Made by a program: the position numbers and the translations under genes. A stretch of DNA of 64,000 nt from Paenibacillus oryzisoli (GTDB lineage Bacteria > Bacillota > Bacilli > Paenibacillales > NBRC-103111), in contig NZ_LYPB01000047.1 in the NCBI RefSeq assembly GCF_001653565.1, forward strand, positions 1-64,000, read 5' to 3'. The notes under the pieces were generated by a model that ran no database searches, was not told the DNA's origin, and worked only from the letters and a program-made list of their open reading frames with translations. The first letter of the stretch is position 1. Each line of letters opens with the position of its first letter. Of this stretch, positions 45,161 to 53,155 are shown piece after piece.

Positions 45161-46330
45161 TCAACGTCCATAATGATAAAGCAAACCACATCTCGAGCAT
45201 ATTGGCATCAATCCGCAGGACAGAGTCTCCCGGTGTTTACCGTATAATTCCCCATGCCAAACTTCCTTGACATCCCGATCCTGAATACTGCCGACGGAAA
45301 ATTCAGGGAAAAATTTACAAGGAGTAACTTCTCCATTTGGCAGAAAATCCATTCTTGTCGATATGGACAGACACTCGGTCCGCTTCATCCCAACGAGAGG
45401 CTCTCCCTTAATGAAAGGTGCGATTTCATCCTCCTCCAGCGCTGGCATGGTGCGGATGCGGATGTTCCAGGTATGCTTAGAGATTCTTCGGATTTCTTCC
45501 TTTAATTGCGGAATGTTTTCAGGGGAAATATGGTAAGTAAACGAATGCCAGCTGCATGATTGGCTTTGATAAGGCTGCAGCCAGTTGAAATGTTCTGAGA
45601 AATACTGATCCATCTCAGTTGCAGACTCCGGTGAAATATACCATGGGTAAACGAAGTAAACGGAGTCCACGCCTTTTTCCTCAAAGAACTTCATAAACTC
45701 AAACATCCTGGATATCATGTGATCGTTCATCGTCAAACTGACCGAGATCTTGCCCCGATAAATCTGCTTTCTTTGAAGATCTAGTAGCAAATCAATCGCG
45801 TTAATCACTTTCTTGAAAGTACCCTTGCCCCGTATTGCATCATTCTCTTCCTCGAATCCTTCAAGGCTAATCAGCAGGACAAGATCATCTGAAAACTTAA
45901 GAATAGAATCCATCTTCTCTTCAATTAAAATGGCATTCGTACAGATGGTTGTCGTTCTGAGATCTTTCTCTAGACGATCGGCCAGCACATCAAATTTGCT
46001 GTAATAAAGCGGTTCACCTCCCCATAAATACAGCTTCGATTTTTTAGGACGTGAAAAGGCAAGAATTCGATCGACCATCTCGATATCGATTTCCCGCTTT
46101 TGTTCTGATTTCGCCATATCCCAGTGAAAGCCATCCTCGTTCCACTCATAGCAATGTTTGCAGCGAAGATTGCAACCGTTGTTCAATTTGATACCTATAT
46201 CCTCGGGAATCTCCATCGCGTAGCGTGGGTCCATGGCTCTTGCACGGCTTGCTCTCGACATATTCATAATCGTTCTTTTAATATTCTGAAAAACATTCTC
46301 ATCAAACTGTACATTTGTTTTAGGTTGCAT
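45161..46330 (-). CDS. radical SAM enzyme with SPASM-like C-terminal cluster domain
   Basis: About 389 residues. The radical SAM motif CNLRCKHC (Cys53, Cys57, Cys60) binds the SAM-coordinated 4Fe-4S cluster, followed by a GGEP motif (LWGGEPLYY). The C-terminal part has a set of Cys (TECLSIS, VTPCKFF, LSCGLMPICSRC) fitting auxiliary Fe-S clusters of the SPASM/twitch type. Relatives modify peptides (sactionine, epimerisation) or aminoacyl/sugar substrates. No precursor peptide is seen, so a carrier-bound or small-molecule substrate is likely. The ATG at 46330 has AAGGAGGAC and overlaps the glycosyltransferase end by 11 bp. Confidence 0.85.
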   Translation of the reverse strand: MQPKTNVQFDENVFQNIKRTIMNMSRASRARAMDPRYAMEIPEDIGIKLNNGCNLRCKHCYEWNEDGFHWDMAKSEQKREIDIEMVDRILAFSRPKKSKLYLWGGEPLYYSKFDVLADRLEKDLRTTTICTNAILIEEKMDSILKFSDDLVLLISLEGFEEENDAIRGKGTFKKVINAIDLLLDLQRKQIYRGKISVSLTMNDHMISRMFEFMKFFEEKGVDSVYFVYPWYISPESATEMDQYFSEHFNWLQPYQSQSCSWHSFTYHISPENIPQLKEEIRRISKHTWNIRIRTMPALEEDEIAPFIKGEPLVGMKRTECLSISTRMDFLPNGEVTPCKFFPEFSVGSIQDRDVKEVWHGELYGKHRETLSCGLMPICSRCGLLYHYGR

Positions 46331-47411
46331 TGTACTGTCCTCCTTGGGAAATCTGGTTTCTGGCATCAAGTAAGTTCTCATGCAGTTTTTCTATACAACG
46401 ATCCGAGAAATGCTCCTTCTCCCATTGCTTAAACCAGATCCCAAATCCTTGGCTGATCCAGAATTCCGCATTAACGACTTCATGCTCGGCGAACGGCTCC
46501 AAGAATACAAATGGCGTAGCCGCGGCAAATGATTCAAACAAAGAATAGCCTCCCGGCTTGCTGACAATTGCCTTTGCGCTTCGAATAACATCAAACATTA
46601 GCGGATAACAGTCTTGATTGTGAAAAATAGGTTCCCTACCATGCTTAATCATTCCGAGTGGAGGAAACGTGTAGTTTCCTTGTTCGTCATGGGACCACGG
46701 ACTCCACTCGGGATCATTCATGTAATATGCAATTCGTTCGTGGATTTCAATCTCTTCGAATGCATAAGCAAGCATAGTCAATCGGTGATGTGAGGCAAGC
46801 AGCATCTCCTTCGCTTCCCTGTAAGTCCCTATTCCCCAGCCCCCGCCATGTAGTACGATACCTTGATCCCGAGACGAATAAGGCAGGGCACGTTGATTGG
46901 AAACCGTAAATTCTCTCAAGATTTTGTTTTCTTCAGCACTGAAAAACCATATGTTGCGAAAAACGTTACACCGCTCTTTGTACACCTGATAAGAAGCCGA
47001 TATACCAGCGTCCATGCGAAGCAAATCAACTCTTATCTCAATAGGCTCCATCATCTTCTGATATTGCTCTAAGACTGGGATCCAGAATCCGGTAAATACA
47101 ATAAACCGAGTTCTTTTTTCGCCATACCACTGGCTTAACAAAACCTTGACCTTTTCAGAGTCCAAAGATTCCTTTGCATCCCGCACCCATTTCGCCGATT
47201 TTTTGGCAAGATCGAAGTGGTCATGAAAGGCTTTTTTAATGGCTGGCACTCTGGCCTTAATTTCATCTTTATACAGATTTTCTAGTATATGGATCTCTGT
47301 GAGCTGATTTTGCTGCCGAAGCTGATAATTCAATTGAATGGCCGGGACATATACCCCCAGAGAATTGCCGGCACACAATAAAGAAAATATGCTTGTGCCC
47401 GCATTAGTCAT
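46320..47411 (-). CDS. GT-B glycosyltransferase, UGT/MurG-like
   Basis: About 363 residues. Two Rossmann halves; the donor-binding C-terminal motif is SKPGGYSLFESFAAATPFVF, with PFAEHEVVNAEFW following, as in nucleotide-sugar dependent GT1/GT28 enzymes. The N-terminal GNSLGVYVPA is an acceptor-side loop. The ATG at 47411 is within the ATP-grasp gene end (overlap 8 bp) with AGGGG upstream. It probably attaches a sugar (perhaps GlcNAc, given the PIG-L deacetylase of the divergent arm) to the cluster scaffold. Confidence 0.75.
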   Translation of the reverse strand: MTNAGTSIFSLLCAGNSLGVYVPAIQLNYQLRQQNQLTEIHILENLYKDEIKARVPAIKKAFHDHFDLAKKSAKWVRDAKESLDSEKVKVLLSQWYGEKRTRFIVFTGFWIPVLEQYQKMMEPIEIRVDLLRMDAGISASYQVYKERCNVFRNIWFFSAEENKILREFTVSNQRALPYSSRDQGIVLHGGGWGIGTYREAKEMLLASHHRLTMLAYAFEEIEIHERIAYYMNDPEWSPWSHDEQGNYTFPPLGMIKHGREPIFHNQDCYPLMFDVIRSAKAIVSKPGGYSLFESFAAATPFVFLEPFAEHEVVNAEFWISQGFGIWFKQWEKEHFSDRCIEKLHENLLDARNQISQGGQYNAT

Positions 47412-48741
47412 AAACACTTACCCCTTGACTCGCAAGCAAAGCTCGCGTGCCGCTCAGCAGTCGCATTCTTACTTCCACATCTTTAGCGAACACCGAGAGA
47501 TATAGCCTGCCTTTGAGAAACGGTTCCTCCTCATTTCCCATACTGACGTCTCTGTCTCGGTATAGTTCATTCACGAGCAACGTAGCAGAAGAAAGGGGCA
47601 CAATGCCCTCTCCCTGTAGGGGGGTGAATAAAAGCTTGGCCCGTTCCATGTCCTGAAGCATCGCTTCGTAATCAAAATGGTTGCGGTAGCCCAAGGACAA
47701 AAAGGTTAAGAATCCTTGTCGGTGATCAGTTGCCAGCCAGCCGTCAAGATAATGATTAATCAGTCCCATGGATTTGCGAGCATTGATTTCCACAATTGGG
47801 ATTAACGTCCCATTCGTCAACTGCATGGAATCTACACAAACTGGCCCGAAATACCCTTGCTCGTACAGAGCCGAGCCTATGTTCTCCATGACTTTGAAAT
47901 AACCCCTGTTTTCCAATTCATACACAGCTTCCTTGGCCATGGAATATGAGCCTAGGTAAGCAAGATGATGATTAAGCATCTGCTGCATACTGATAAAACG
48001 GAATGACCCGTCTGGCTCAAGATGAAATTGACAGGAGAAATCCCGTTCTACGTCAAAGAAAGGCTCAACGATAAAAGCCGTATTGGCTCCGCGTTGCTCT
48101 TGCCTTTGAATATACTGCACCAATCGCTTTACCGCGCTAATCGAGTCTATTTTTATATTTCCTTTTCCTGACACGCCAAACGGATCTTTAATCAATAGAG
48201 CTTTATGTTTGAATAAAATCGTTTGGCAAACATTATGCAGTTCATCCGCACTGTGCACTGGGTAACTTTCATTGCTCCCTGTCAATCGTTTGGACAACTC
48301 AGCTGAATACATTTTTGAATTCACTAGTCTAACCGTTTCATATGAAGGGAATATCTGAGTAGTAAAATGGCATTTCTGTAGCTCTTGCGTTCGCTCCAAC
48401 ACAGAGTAGGGGGAGAGTTTGTTGAAACTAGCAATCCATGTCTTGAGGTTAGTATTAGTGGTTAATGTACAAAACATATCCTCTCTTTCGGATGCATCCT
48501 CACAGGAACGATGATCAAAAGAAAAGCCAAGCTTGTGCAAATAGGCCCTGTGCGAATCTTCCATCGGAAACCTGGTAAATAATCCATCGCGATGTGAGCA
48601 GAAGGGGAACATTAATTCATCCATGGCCATCACAATCCGAGATCGCTGCTCATCATGAACTGCTGGCAGCTTGCTATAACTTGTATCTCTCCAGAGCGAT
48701 TCAGAGTCCAGACTTCCGACATAAAGTATCTTATCCAACAT
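47404..48741 (-). CDS. ATP-grasp ligase, probable aminoacyl:ACP ligase
   Basis: About 445 residues. A pre-ATP-grasp N-terminal domain is followed by an ATP-grasp fold with LLIKDPFGVSGKGNIK (about 182-197, P-loop) and the Mg-binding VEINARKSMG (Glu318-Arg322). Enzymes of this kind make acyl-phosphate intermediates. BtrJ in butirosin synthesis uses one to load an amino acid on an acyl carrier protein. The gene starts inside the ACP gene end (11-bp overlap), which argues for a direct functional pair. The amino acid is unknown. Confidence 0.75.
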   Translation of the reverse strand: MLDKILYVGSLDSESLWRDTSYSKLPAVHDEQRSRIVMAMDELMFPFCSHRDGLFTRFPMEDSHRAYLHKLGFSFDHRSCEDASEREDMFCTLTTNTNLKTWIASFNKLSPYSVLERTQELQKCHFTTQIFPSYETVRLVNSKMYSAELSKRLTGSNESYPVHSADELHNVCQTILFKHKALLIKDPFGVSGKGNIKIDSISAVKRLVQYIQRQEQRGANTAFIVEPFFDVERDFSCQFHLEPDGSFRFISMQQMLNHHLAYLGSYSMAKEAVYELENRGYFKVMENIGSALYEQGYFGPVCVDSMQLTNGTLIPIVEINARKSMGLINHYLDGWLATDHRQGFLTFLSLGYRNHFDYEAMLQDMERAKLLFTPLQGEGIVPLSSATLLVNELYRDRDVSMGNEEEPFLKGRLYLSVFAKDVEVRMRLLSGTRALLASQGVSVYD

Positions 48742-48979
48742 TCGCATCCAGCTTGGAGAGAAATACCATAAACGTTTCAACTGATTTCATTTGGGCCATA
48801 TCAAAATCCTCATAATCAATTTCGACGAGAAAAGCTTCCTCAACTTGAAGAATAAAGCTGATCATTTGCAGTGAATCGAGACCAACCTCATTGATCAAGT
48901 CAGATGCTGGGGTTAACGTTTCCGCCACAGTGTTATCTTCTTTTACTTTCACAATAATTTCCTTTATTTTCTCAAACAT
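48731..48979 (-). CDS. free acyl carrier protein of the biosynthetic cluster
   Basis: 82 residues, a typical four-helix ACP with the phosphopantetheine site VGLDSLQ (Ser36). It is not the fatty-acid ACP by context: it leads the leftward biosynthetic arm and overlaps the ATP-grasp gene. It probably carries an aminoacyl or peptidyl intermediate as a thioester. GAGGAG lies 11 bases before the ATG at 48979. No phosphopantetheinyl transferase is encoded in the window, so a host enzyme must activate it. Confidence 0.9.
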   Translation of the reverse strand: MFEKIKEIIVKVKEDNTVAETLTPASDLINEVGLDSLQMISFILQVEEAFLVEIDYEDFDMAQMKSVETFMVFLSKLDANVG

Positions 48980-49010
48980 AACAATCACAACTCCTCTTTT
49001 GTAAATTAAT

Positions 49011-49022
49011 AAATGTTCATTT
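49011..49022. promoter_or_regulatory. AAATRAACATWW motif, copy near the leftward promoter
   Basis: AAATGTTCATTT, palindromic apart from its centre, lies seven bp downstream of the leftward -10 element, where a bound protein would block transcription. Confidence 0.5.
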
Positions 49023-49029
49023 CAACACA

Positions 49030-49057
49030 AGTATAACAAATTGCATTATTTTTACAA
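49030..49057 (-). promoter_or_regulatory. promoter of the leftward biosynthetic arm
   Basis: TTGTAA (49052-49057) and TATACT (49030-49035) on the minus strand are 16 bp apart, about 50 bp upstream of the ACP gene. Confidence 0.5.
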
Positions 49058-49111
49058 TACACAAAAAGGAGAAAAATATTCGATAAAGTGGCTTCAAATT
49101 CAGAAAAGTTA

Positions 49112-49120
49112 TGATATAAT
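49112..49120 (+). promoter_or_regulatory. extended -10 promoter of the rightward biosynthetic arm
   Basis: TGATATAAT is a full extended -10 element; TTCAAA (49093-49098) is a weak -35 at 16 bp spacing. It serves the PIG-L and flavoprotein genes. Confidence 0.55.
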
Positions 49121-49124
49121 TTAC

Positions 49125-49157
49125 AAATAAACATATTATATATGCAAATGAACATTA
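49125..49157 (+). promoter_or_regulatory. two AAATRAACATWW motifs downstream of the rightward promoter
   Basis: AAATAAACATAT (49125-49136) begins four bp after the -10, and AAATGAACATTA (49146-49157) follows two turns later. The same motif lies at the leftward promoter, so one regulator may control both arms. Confidence 0.5.
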
Positions 49158-49216
49158 TAATTAACTCATATGCATTTATATTTGTTTACAATCCGAGTAA
49201 AAAGAAGGTCGGTTAG

Positions 49217-50074
49217 TTGGGCAAATCCCATTTTTTATTTATGTCGGCTCATTTGGATGACGCTATCATTTCCTGTGGGGATTATATGTGTTGGTTAGTT
49301 CAAGAAGGAAACGCAGTTACTATCGCTACCGTTTTTACTGCCGAGAACTCGCATCCATCGTTATCTTGGCTGGCGAAAATTCTCCACAAAAAATTTAATA
49401 TCGGATCTCAAGTGATGTATGTACGGCGTAGAGAAGATCTTTCGGCTGCAAACTCTCTTGGCGCCGATTGTATCCATTTAAATGTCGAGGAATGCATTTA
49501 CCGAAGGAAACCTGACGGTACTCCGCACTATCAGAAACTTGAAGAACTATTTCGAGTTGATTTAAAGTCAGAGCTATCCGTAATCCGAGAAGTGACAACG
49601 CGAATGATTGCGCAGCTGGATCTGGATAAGTATGCACAAGTCTATATCCCGCTGGGTATTGGCCGACATGTGGATCATTGCATCACTAGAAGAGCTGCTG
49701 AGGTTTGGTTGGATTCCGTACATGGCACGACCTCAAGCAAACTCGCTTATTACGAAGACTTGCCGTACAAAAGTTACGGTTTCGACCAGGATTGGAGAGC
49801 CGATCTGGCATGCGGTTTTTCAGTTAACCGAATCCGTTTATCCAAGAACCACCTCAAAGCCAAAATAAGAGCGATTGAACTTTATAAATCTCAGCAGCGC
49901 TTATTATGGTCATCTCGGTTCACTATGTTCAAACAAATGCTTGGAGCCTCTCTGGGATTCGACCAACACCAACCTTGTTATGGATTTAACTTGTATACGA
50001 GTTACAATCCTGTAAGCCTAACTTCCAAAGAAAGCGGGACAATCAATGATAACTCCCCCCAGTTCTTTAAATGA
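49217..50074 (+). CDS. PIG-L/LmbE-family deacetylase
   Basis: 285 residues, cytoplasmic. Zinc-binding motifs AHLDD (11-15) and HVDH (151-154) are intact. Family members remove N-acyl groups from sugars such as GlcNAc conjugates (PIG-L, MshB, BtrD). With the glycosyltransferase of the other arm it would give an amino sugar on the product. The start is TTG at 49217 behind AGAAGG. The 3' end overlaps the flavoprotein gene by 29 bp. Confidence 0.85.
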   Translation: MGKSHFLFMSAHLDDAIISCGDYMCWLVQEGNAVTIATVFTAENSHPSLSWLAKILHKKFNIGSQVMYVRRREDLSAANSLGADCIHLNVEECIYRRKPDGTPHYQKLEELFRVDLKSELSVIREVTTRMIAQLDLDKYAQVYIPLGIGRHVDHCITRRAAEVWLDSVHGTTSSKLAYYEDLPYKSYGFDQDWRADLACGFSVNRIRLSKNHLKAKIRAIELYKSQQRLLWSSRFTMFKQMLGASLGFDQHQPCYGFNLYTSYNPVSLTSKESGTINDNSPQFFK

Positions 50075-51230
50075 ACGGCTAATTGAAGGTGCCAAGGAAG
50101 TCGCTCAGGAAATTTCTATGTATGCCCATGAAGCTGATGAGAAAGCCATGTTTCCTGTTCATAGTCTGAATGTGCTGAAGCAACGACGATTAATGTCCCT
50201 TCTTGTACCTGAAGCCTACGGCGGATCTGGCTGTTCCTTGGAAACGGTGTCTCAAATAGCGCAGATACTCTCCAGTAGTTGCTTGAATACCGGCGTTATT
50301 TGGAGCATGCATTGTCAACAGGTCGCCCTTCTAGTCCAGCACTTACATGGTTCATATCGTCAACAATTACTTTTCAGGTTAGCTTCCGAACAGACTTACA
50401 TCGCCTCCATCACGACCGAACAGAACAAAAATGAAAACATCTTCAAATCCGTCTCGCCCTTGCAAAAAACAGATCAGGGCTGGCTTCTCCAAAGAACGGC
50501 ACCGATCGTGACCGGCGGGCAGCACGGGGACTTATTTCTGATTTATATGGGCGGAATTACTGATTATAGTGATCAAGATGTCGTCGTAGCGATTGTGGAC
50601 CGTAATAATGCCAAAATCGACTATACCTCGGCATGGAACAGTATGGGAATGCGCGGTACAGGTAGTATCGGCATGGAGATCGAAGCTCAGCTTGAAGAGG
50701 CCCATATTCTGAAATCCAACAACGGATTCAAAGAAATTGCGCTTCAGACCATCGTTCCTGTTGGACATATTGCTTTGTCCTCCAGCTGGCTGGGGGCCGC
50801 CAAAGGAGTCTTCGAGAAACTGACATCGGTGATAAGAAGACCGGCCAATCGTTCGAAATTCAACATGAATTCCGATCTACTCTTCGAAAAATTAGGAAAA
50901 ATCAGGATCAAACTCGATACCGTGGACCATTATCTGAAAGAGATGATCAGGCAGTACGATAGGATTCGTTCTGATGATCCCGTGAATTTACAGACCAATA
51001 CTTTCAGCATTCAAATCAATAATTTGAAAATACTAGCGTCAGAAATGTTGTATGACGCCGTTGATGAAATGGTGAATTTGGCCGGTGTCGGATACGGATA
51101 TACGAAAAACGAAACCATCCCCTTAGAGAGAACCCTTCGCGATCTCAAATCAGCGCGCTTGATGTATCGCAATGACCTGTTATTGACTACCAATGGAAAA
51201 TTGAGCCTGTTCGAGAAAAACTGGTTCTAA
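50046..51230 (+). CDS. acyl-CoA-dehydrogenase-fold flavoprotein
   Basis: 394 residues. The N-terminal helical domain (LVPEAYGGSGCSLETV), the FAD/acyl-binding beta domain with MGMRGTGSIGM (about 199-209) and the C-terminal helical bundle with GVGYGYTKNETIPLERTLRD are typical of the acyl-CoA dehydrogenase superfamily. In biosynthetic clusters such enzymes dehydrogenate carrier-bound acyl or aminoacyl groups, or act as class D flavin monooxygenases (amino-sugar nitrososynthases). The usual catalytic Glu position is not certain. It overlaps the PIG-L gene, which favours a linked step on an amino sugar or ACP-bound amino acid. Confidence 0.75.
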   Translation: MITPPSSLNERLIEGAKEVAQEISMYAHEADEKAMFPVHSLNVLKQRRLMSLLVPEAYGGSGCSLETVSQIAQILSSSCLNTGVIWSMHCQQVALLVQHLHGSYRQQLLFRLASEQTYIASITTEQNKNENIFKSVSPLQKTDQGWLLQRTAPIVTGGQHGDLFLIYMGGITDYSDQDVVVAIVDRNNAKIDYTSAWNSMGMRGTGSIGMEIEAQLEEAHILKSNNGFKEIALQTIVPVGHIALSSSWLGAAKGVFEKLTSVIRRPANRSKFNMNSDLLFEKLGKIRIKLDTVDHYLKEMIRQYDRIRSDDPVNLQTNTFSIQINNLKILASEMLYDAVDEMVNLAGVGYGYTKNETIPLERTLRDLKSARLMYRNDLLLTTNGKLSLFEKNWF

Positions 51231-51267
51231 ACTCATACACTTCACAACAACAAAGGAGACACACACC

Positions 51268-52839
51268 ATGTACATTTCCAAAGAGAACAAAATCACAAAA
51301 GAGGTTTTCACTGGTTCTTATACAGAGAAATACAGACCCCAGTATCACTACTCACCTGAGAGAAACTGGATGAATGATCCGAATGGCTTGGTCTACTTCA
51401 AAGGTGAATACCACCTCTTCTACCAATACACGGTTAACTCTACCAGCCCCGACTTCCCGCACATGCATTGGGGCCATGCGGTAAGCCAAGATTTAGTTCA
51501 TTGGAATGAACTCCCACCGGCTATAGCGCCTGACAAGGACGGAGCGATCTTCTCGGGCAGTGCAGTAGTGGATATCAACAACACAAGCGGCTTCTTTGAT
51601 CAAGAAGGATCCGGTCTTGTTGCCTTTTACACGAATGAAGGGAATCAAGCTCAGCCTGGCAAACCGCAAGTACAAAGCCTCGCCTATAGCAGAGATCAAG
51701 GACGGACATGGACAAAGTTCGAGGGAAATCCTGTTCTGTTTCCTGCGAGTGAAACACCTGACTTCCGCGATCCCAAAGTATTCTGGCATGAAGAATCGTC
51801 CAAATGGGTAATGGTGCTGGCCGCGAGAGATCGCGTAGAGTTCTTCACTTCAAAAGATCTCAAATCATGGAGCTATGCAAGCGAGTTTGGATCGAAGGTA
51901 ACAGGCGTTCATCGAGGTGTATTTGAATGTCCTGATATCGTCCAGATATCCGTAGACAATGATCCAAACAAAACAAAATGGGTTCTGATTCTGAGTGTCG
52001 GGGACCTTAACGGGGAAAGTGGGAACGATCCTGAGCCGCCCGCAGGCGGTTCAGGCATGATGTATTTCATAGGTCACTTCGACGGTCAATCATTCGTGCC
52101 GGATAAAGCCATCGAGTCCATTGATGATATCCAATGGATTGATTTCGGATCAGACTTCTATGCAGCAGTCACCTGGAACGGAATTCCGCATGAAGACGGG
52201 CGGGCAATCTGGATCGGTTGGATGAACAATTGGCGCTATGCCAAAGAATTGCCATCATTGGAGTGGCGCGGAAACATGTCGCTCCCACGGGAAATCCAGC
52301 TTAAAGCGTATCCTGAAGGACTTCGCATGATCCAAAAACCAGTAACGGAGTTAGGAAAGTTGCGGAATCCAATATTAAACCTGACAGAATTGACCGTTAA
52401 CGCAGGTGACAACCCCTTATCTGAAACAACCGCTCTTAAAGCTGAAATTATCGGGGAATTTGAAATAGGTTCTGCGACAGAATTCGGTTTCAAGGTTCGT
52501 AAGTCTTCCAGTCAGGAAACTGTCATCGGCTACGATGTCGTGAAGGAAGAATTGTTCCTAGATCGAACCAATCATGGTTCATCGGATTTCCATAGGGATT
52601 TCGCAGCCAAACACACAGCGCCGCTTAAGTCTGAGAACAAGCGGATTCAGTTGACTATTTATCTGGATGGATCGAACATCGAATTATTCGTTAATCAAGG
52701 TAGTATTGTTATCACAGATTTAATTTTTCCTGATTTCGAAAGTCAAGGACTTGAGCTGTATGCACTCGGGGGAGAAGTTAAGGTCATTTCCCTGCAAATC
52801 AATGAAATCACCGGAATTTGGGAAAGCAAACCTATTTAA
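51268..52839 (+). CDS. cytoplasmic GH32 fructosidase (sucrose/fructo-oligosaccharide hydrolase)
   Basis: 523 residues, no signal peptide. Classical GH32 motifs: NWMNDPNG (nucleophile Asp37), FRDPK (Asp168) and ECPD (acid/base Glu220), with GWMNNWRYA and a C-terminal beta-sandwich. It should hydrolyse imported sucrose or short fructans inside the cell. AAAGGAGAC precedes the ATG. It follows the flavoprotein gene by 37 bp on the same strand, so it might be read through from the biosynthetic arm, although its function belongs to the fructan island. The decayed GH32 copy at 29009-29147 is closest to this enzyme. Confidence 0.92.
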   Translation: MYISKENKITKEVFTGSYTEKYRPQYHYSPERNWMNDPNGLVYFKGEYHLFYQYTVNSTSPDFPHMHWGHAVSQDLVHWNELPPAIAPDKDGAIFSGSAVVDINNTSGFFDQEGSGLVAFYTNEGNQAQPGKPQVQSLAYSRDQGRTWTKFEGNPVLFPASETPDFRDPKVFWHEESSKWVMVLAARDRVEFFTSKDLKSWSYASEFGSKVTGVHRGVFECPDIVQISVDNDPNKTKWVLILSVGDLNGESGNDPEPPAGGSGMMYFIGHFDGQSFVPDKAIESIDDIQWIDFGSDFYAAVTWNGIPHEDGRAIWIGWMNNWRYAKELPSLEWRGNMSLPREIQLKAYPEGLRMIQKPVTELGKLRNPILNLTELTVNAGDNPLSETTALKAEIIGEFEIGSATEFGFKVRKSSSQETVIGYDVVKEELFLDRTNHGSSDFHRDFAAKHTAPLKSENKRIQLTIYLDGSNIELFVNQGSIVITDLIFPDFESQGLELYALGGEVKVISLQINEITGIWESKPI

Positions 52840-52896
52840 GACTCCTTTAAGTTCATCACTAAACCTTAACGAATTTCGCAAGATAGATAAGAAAAA

Positions 52897-52998
52897 CCGT
52901 CAGAAAGTTCGTTCAATCTGAACTGCACCTCCAATTGTTAGATTGTGTCTAACAATTGGGGTCACTTCAAAAGTTCGTTCAATCCTGACGGTCCTTTT
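52897..52998 (+). terminator. terminator interrupted by a mini-element
   Basis: CCGTCAG (52897-52903) pairs with CTGACGG (52985-52991), followed by TCCTTTTT. The loop contains a 15-bp direct repeat flanking a 51-bp palindromic insert. Without the insert it is a simple terminator for the GH32 gene. Confidence 0.7.
52919..52969. mobile_element. 51-bp palindromic mini-insertion with 15-bp flanking repeats
   Basis: The ends TGAACTGCACC... and ...GGTCACTTCA are inverted repeats of about 22-24 bp (core CCAATTGTTAGA) around TTGTG, similar in look to IS3-type termini. AAAGTTCGTTCAATC is repeated at 52904-52918 and 52970-52984. No transposase is present. A MITE-like or IS-end remnant is likely. Confidence 0.55.
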
Positions 52999-52999
52999 T

Positions 53000-53155
53000 A
53001 TGTTGCATGTTTATCGGTTATTTTGTACTCATATCCACGAACACTTGTGTCATACTCTGGATACATCACTCCTTCACAGCGATCACATGATTCTCATTTT
53101 TATATTCATTCGGAAAGCTGCACTGTACTGTCCCAATCCAATTGCATGCTAAGTG
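53000..53155. other. remaining intergenic sequence before the convergent regulator gene
   Basis: Nothing recognisable apart from the hairpin and mini-element at its left side. Confidence 0.5.

Noticed and set aside
48980-49216. RiPP precursor peptide gene near the radical SAM gene
   Set aside because: The intergenic region has no ribosome-site-led short frame; only promoters and AAATRAACATWW motifs are seen.
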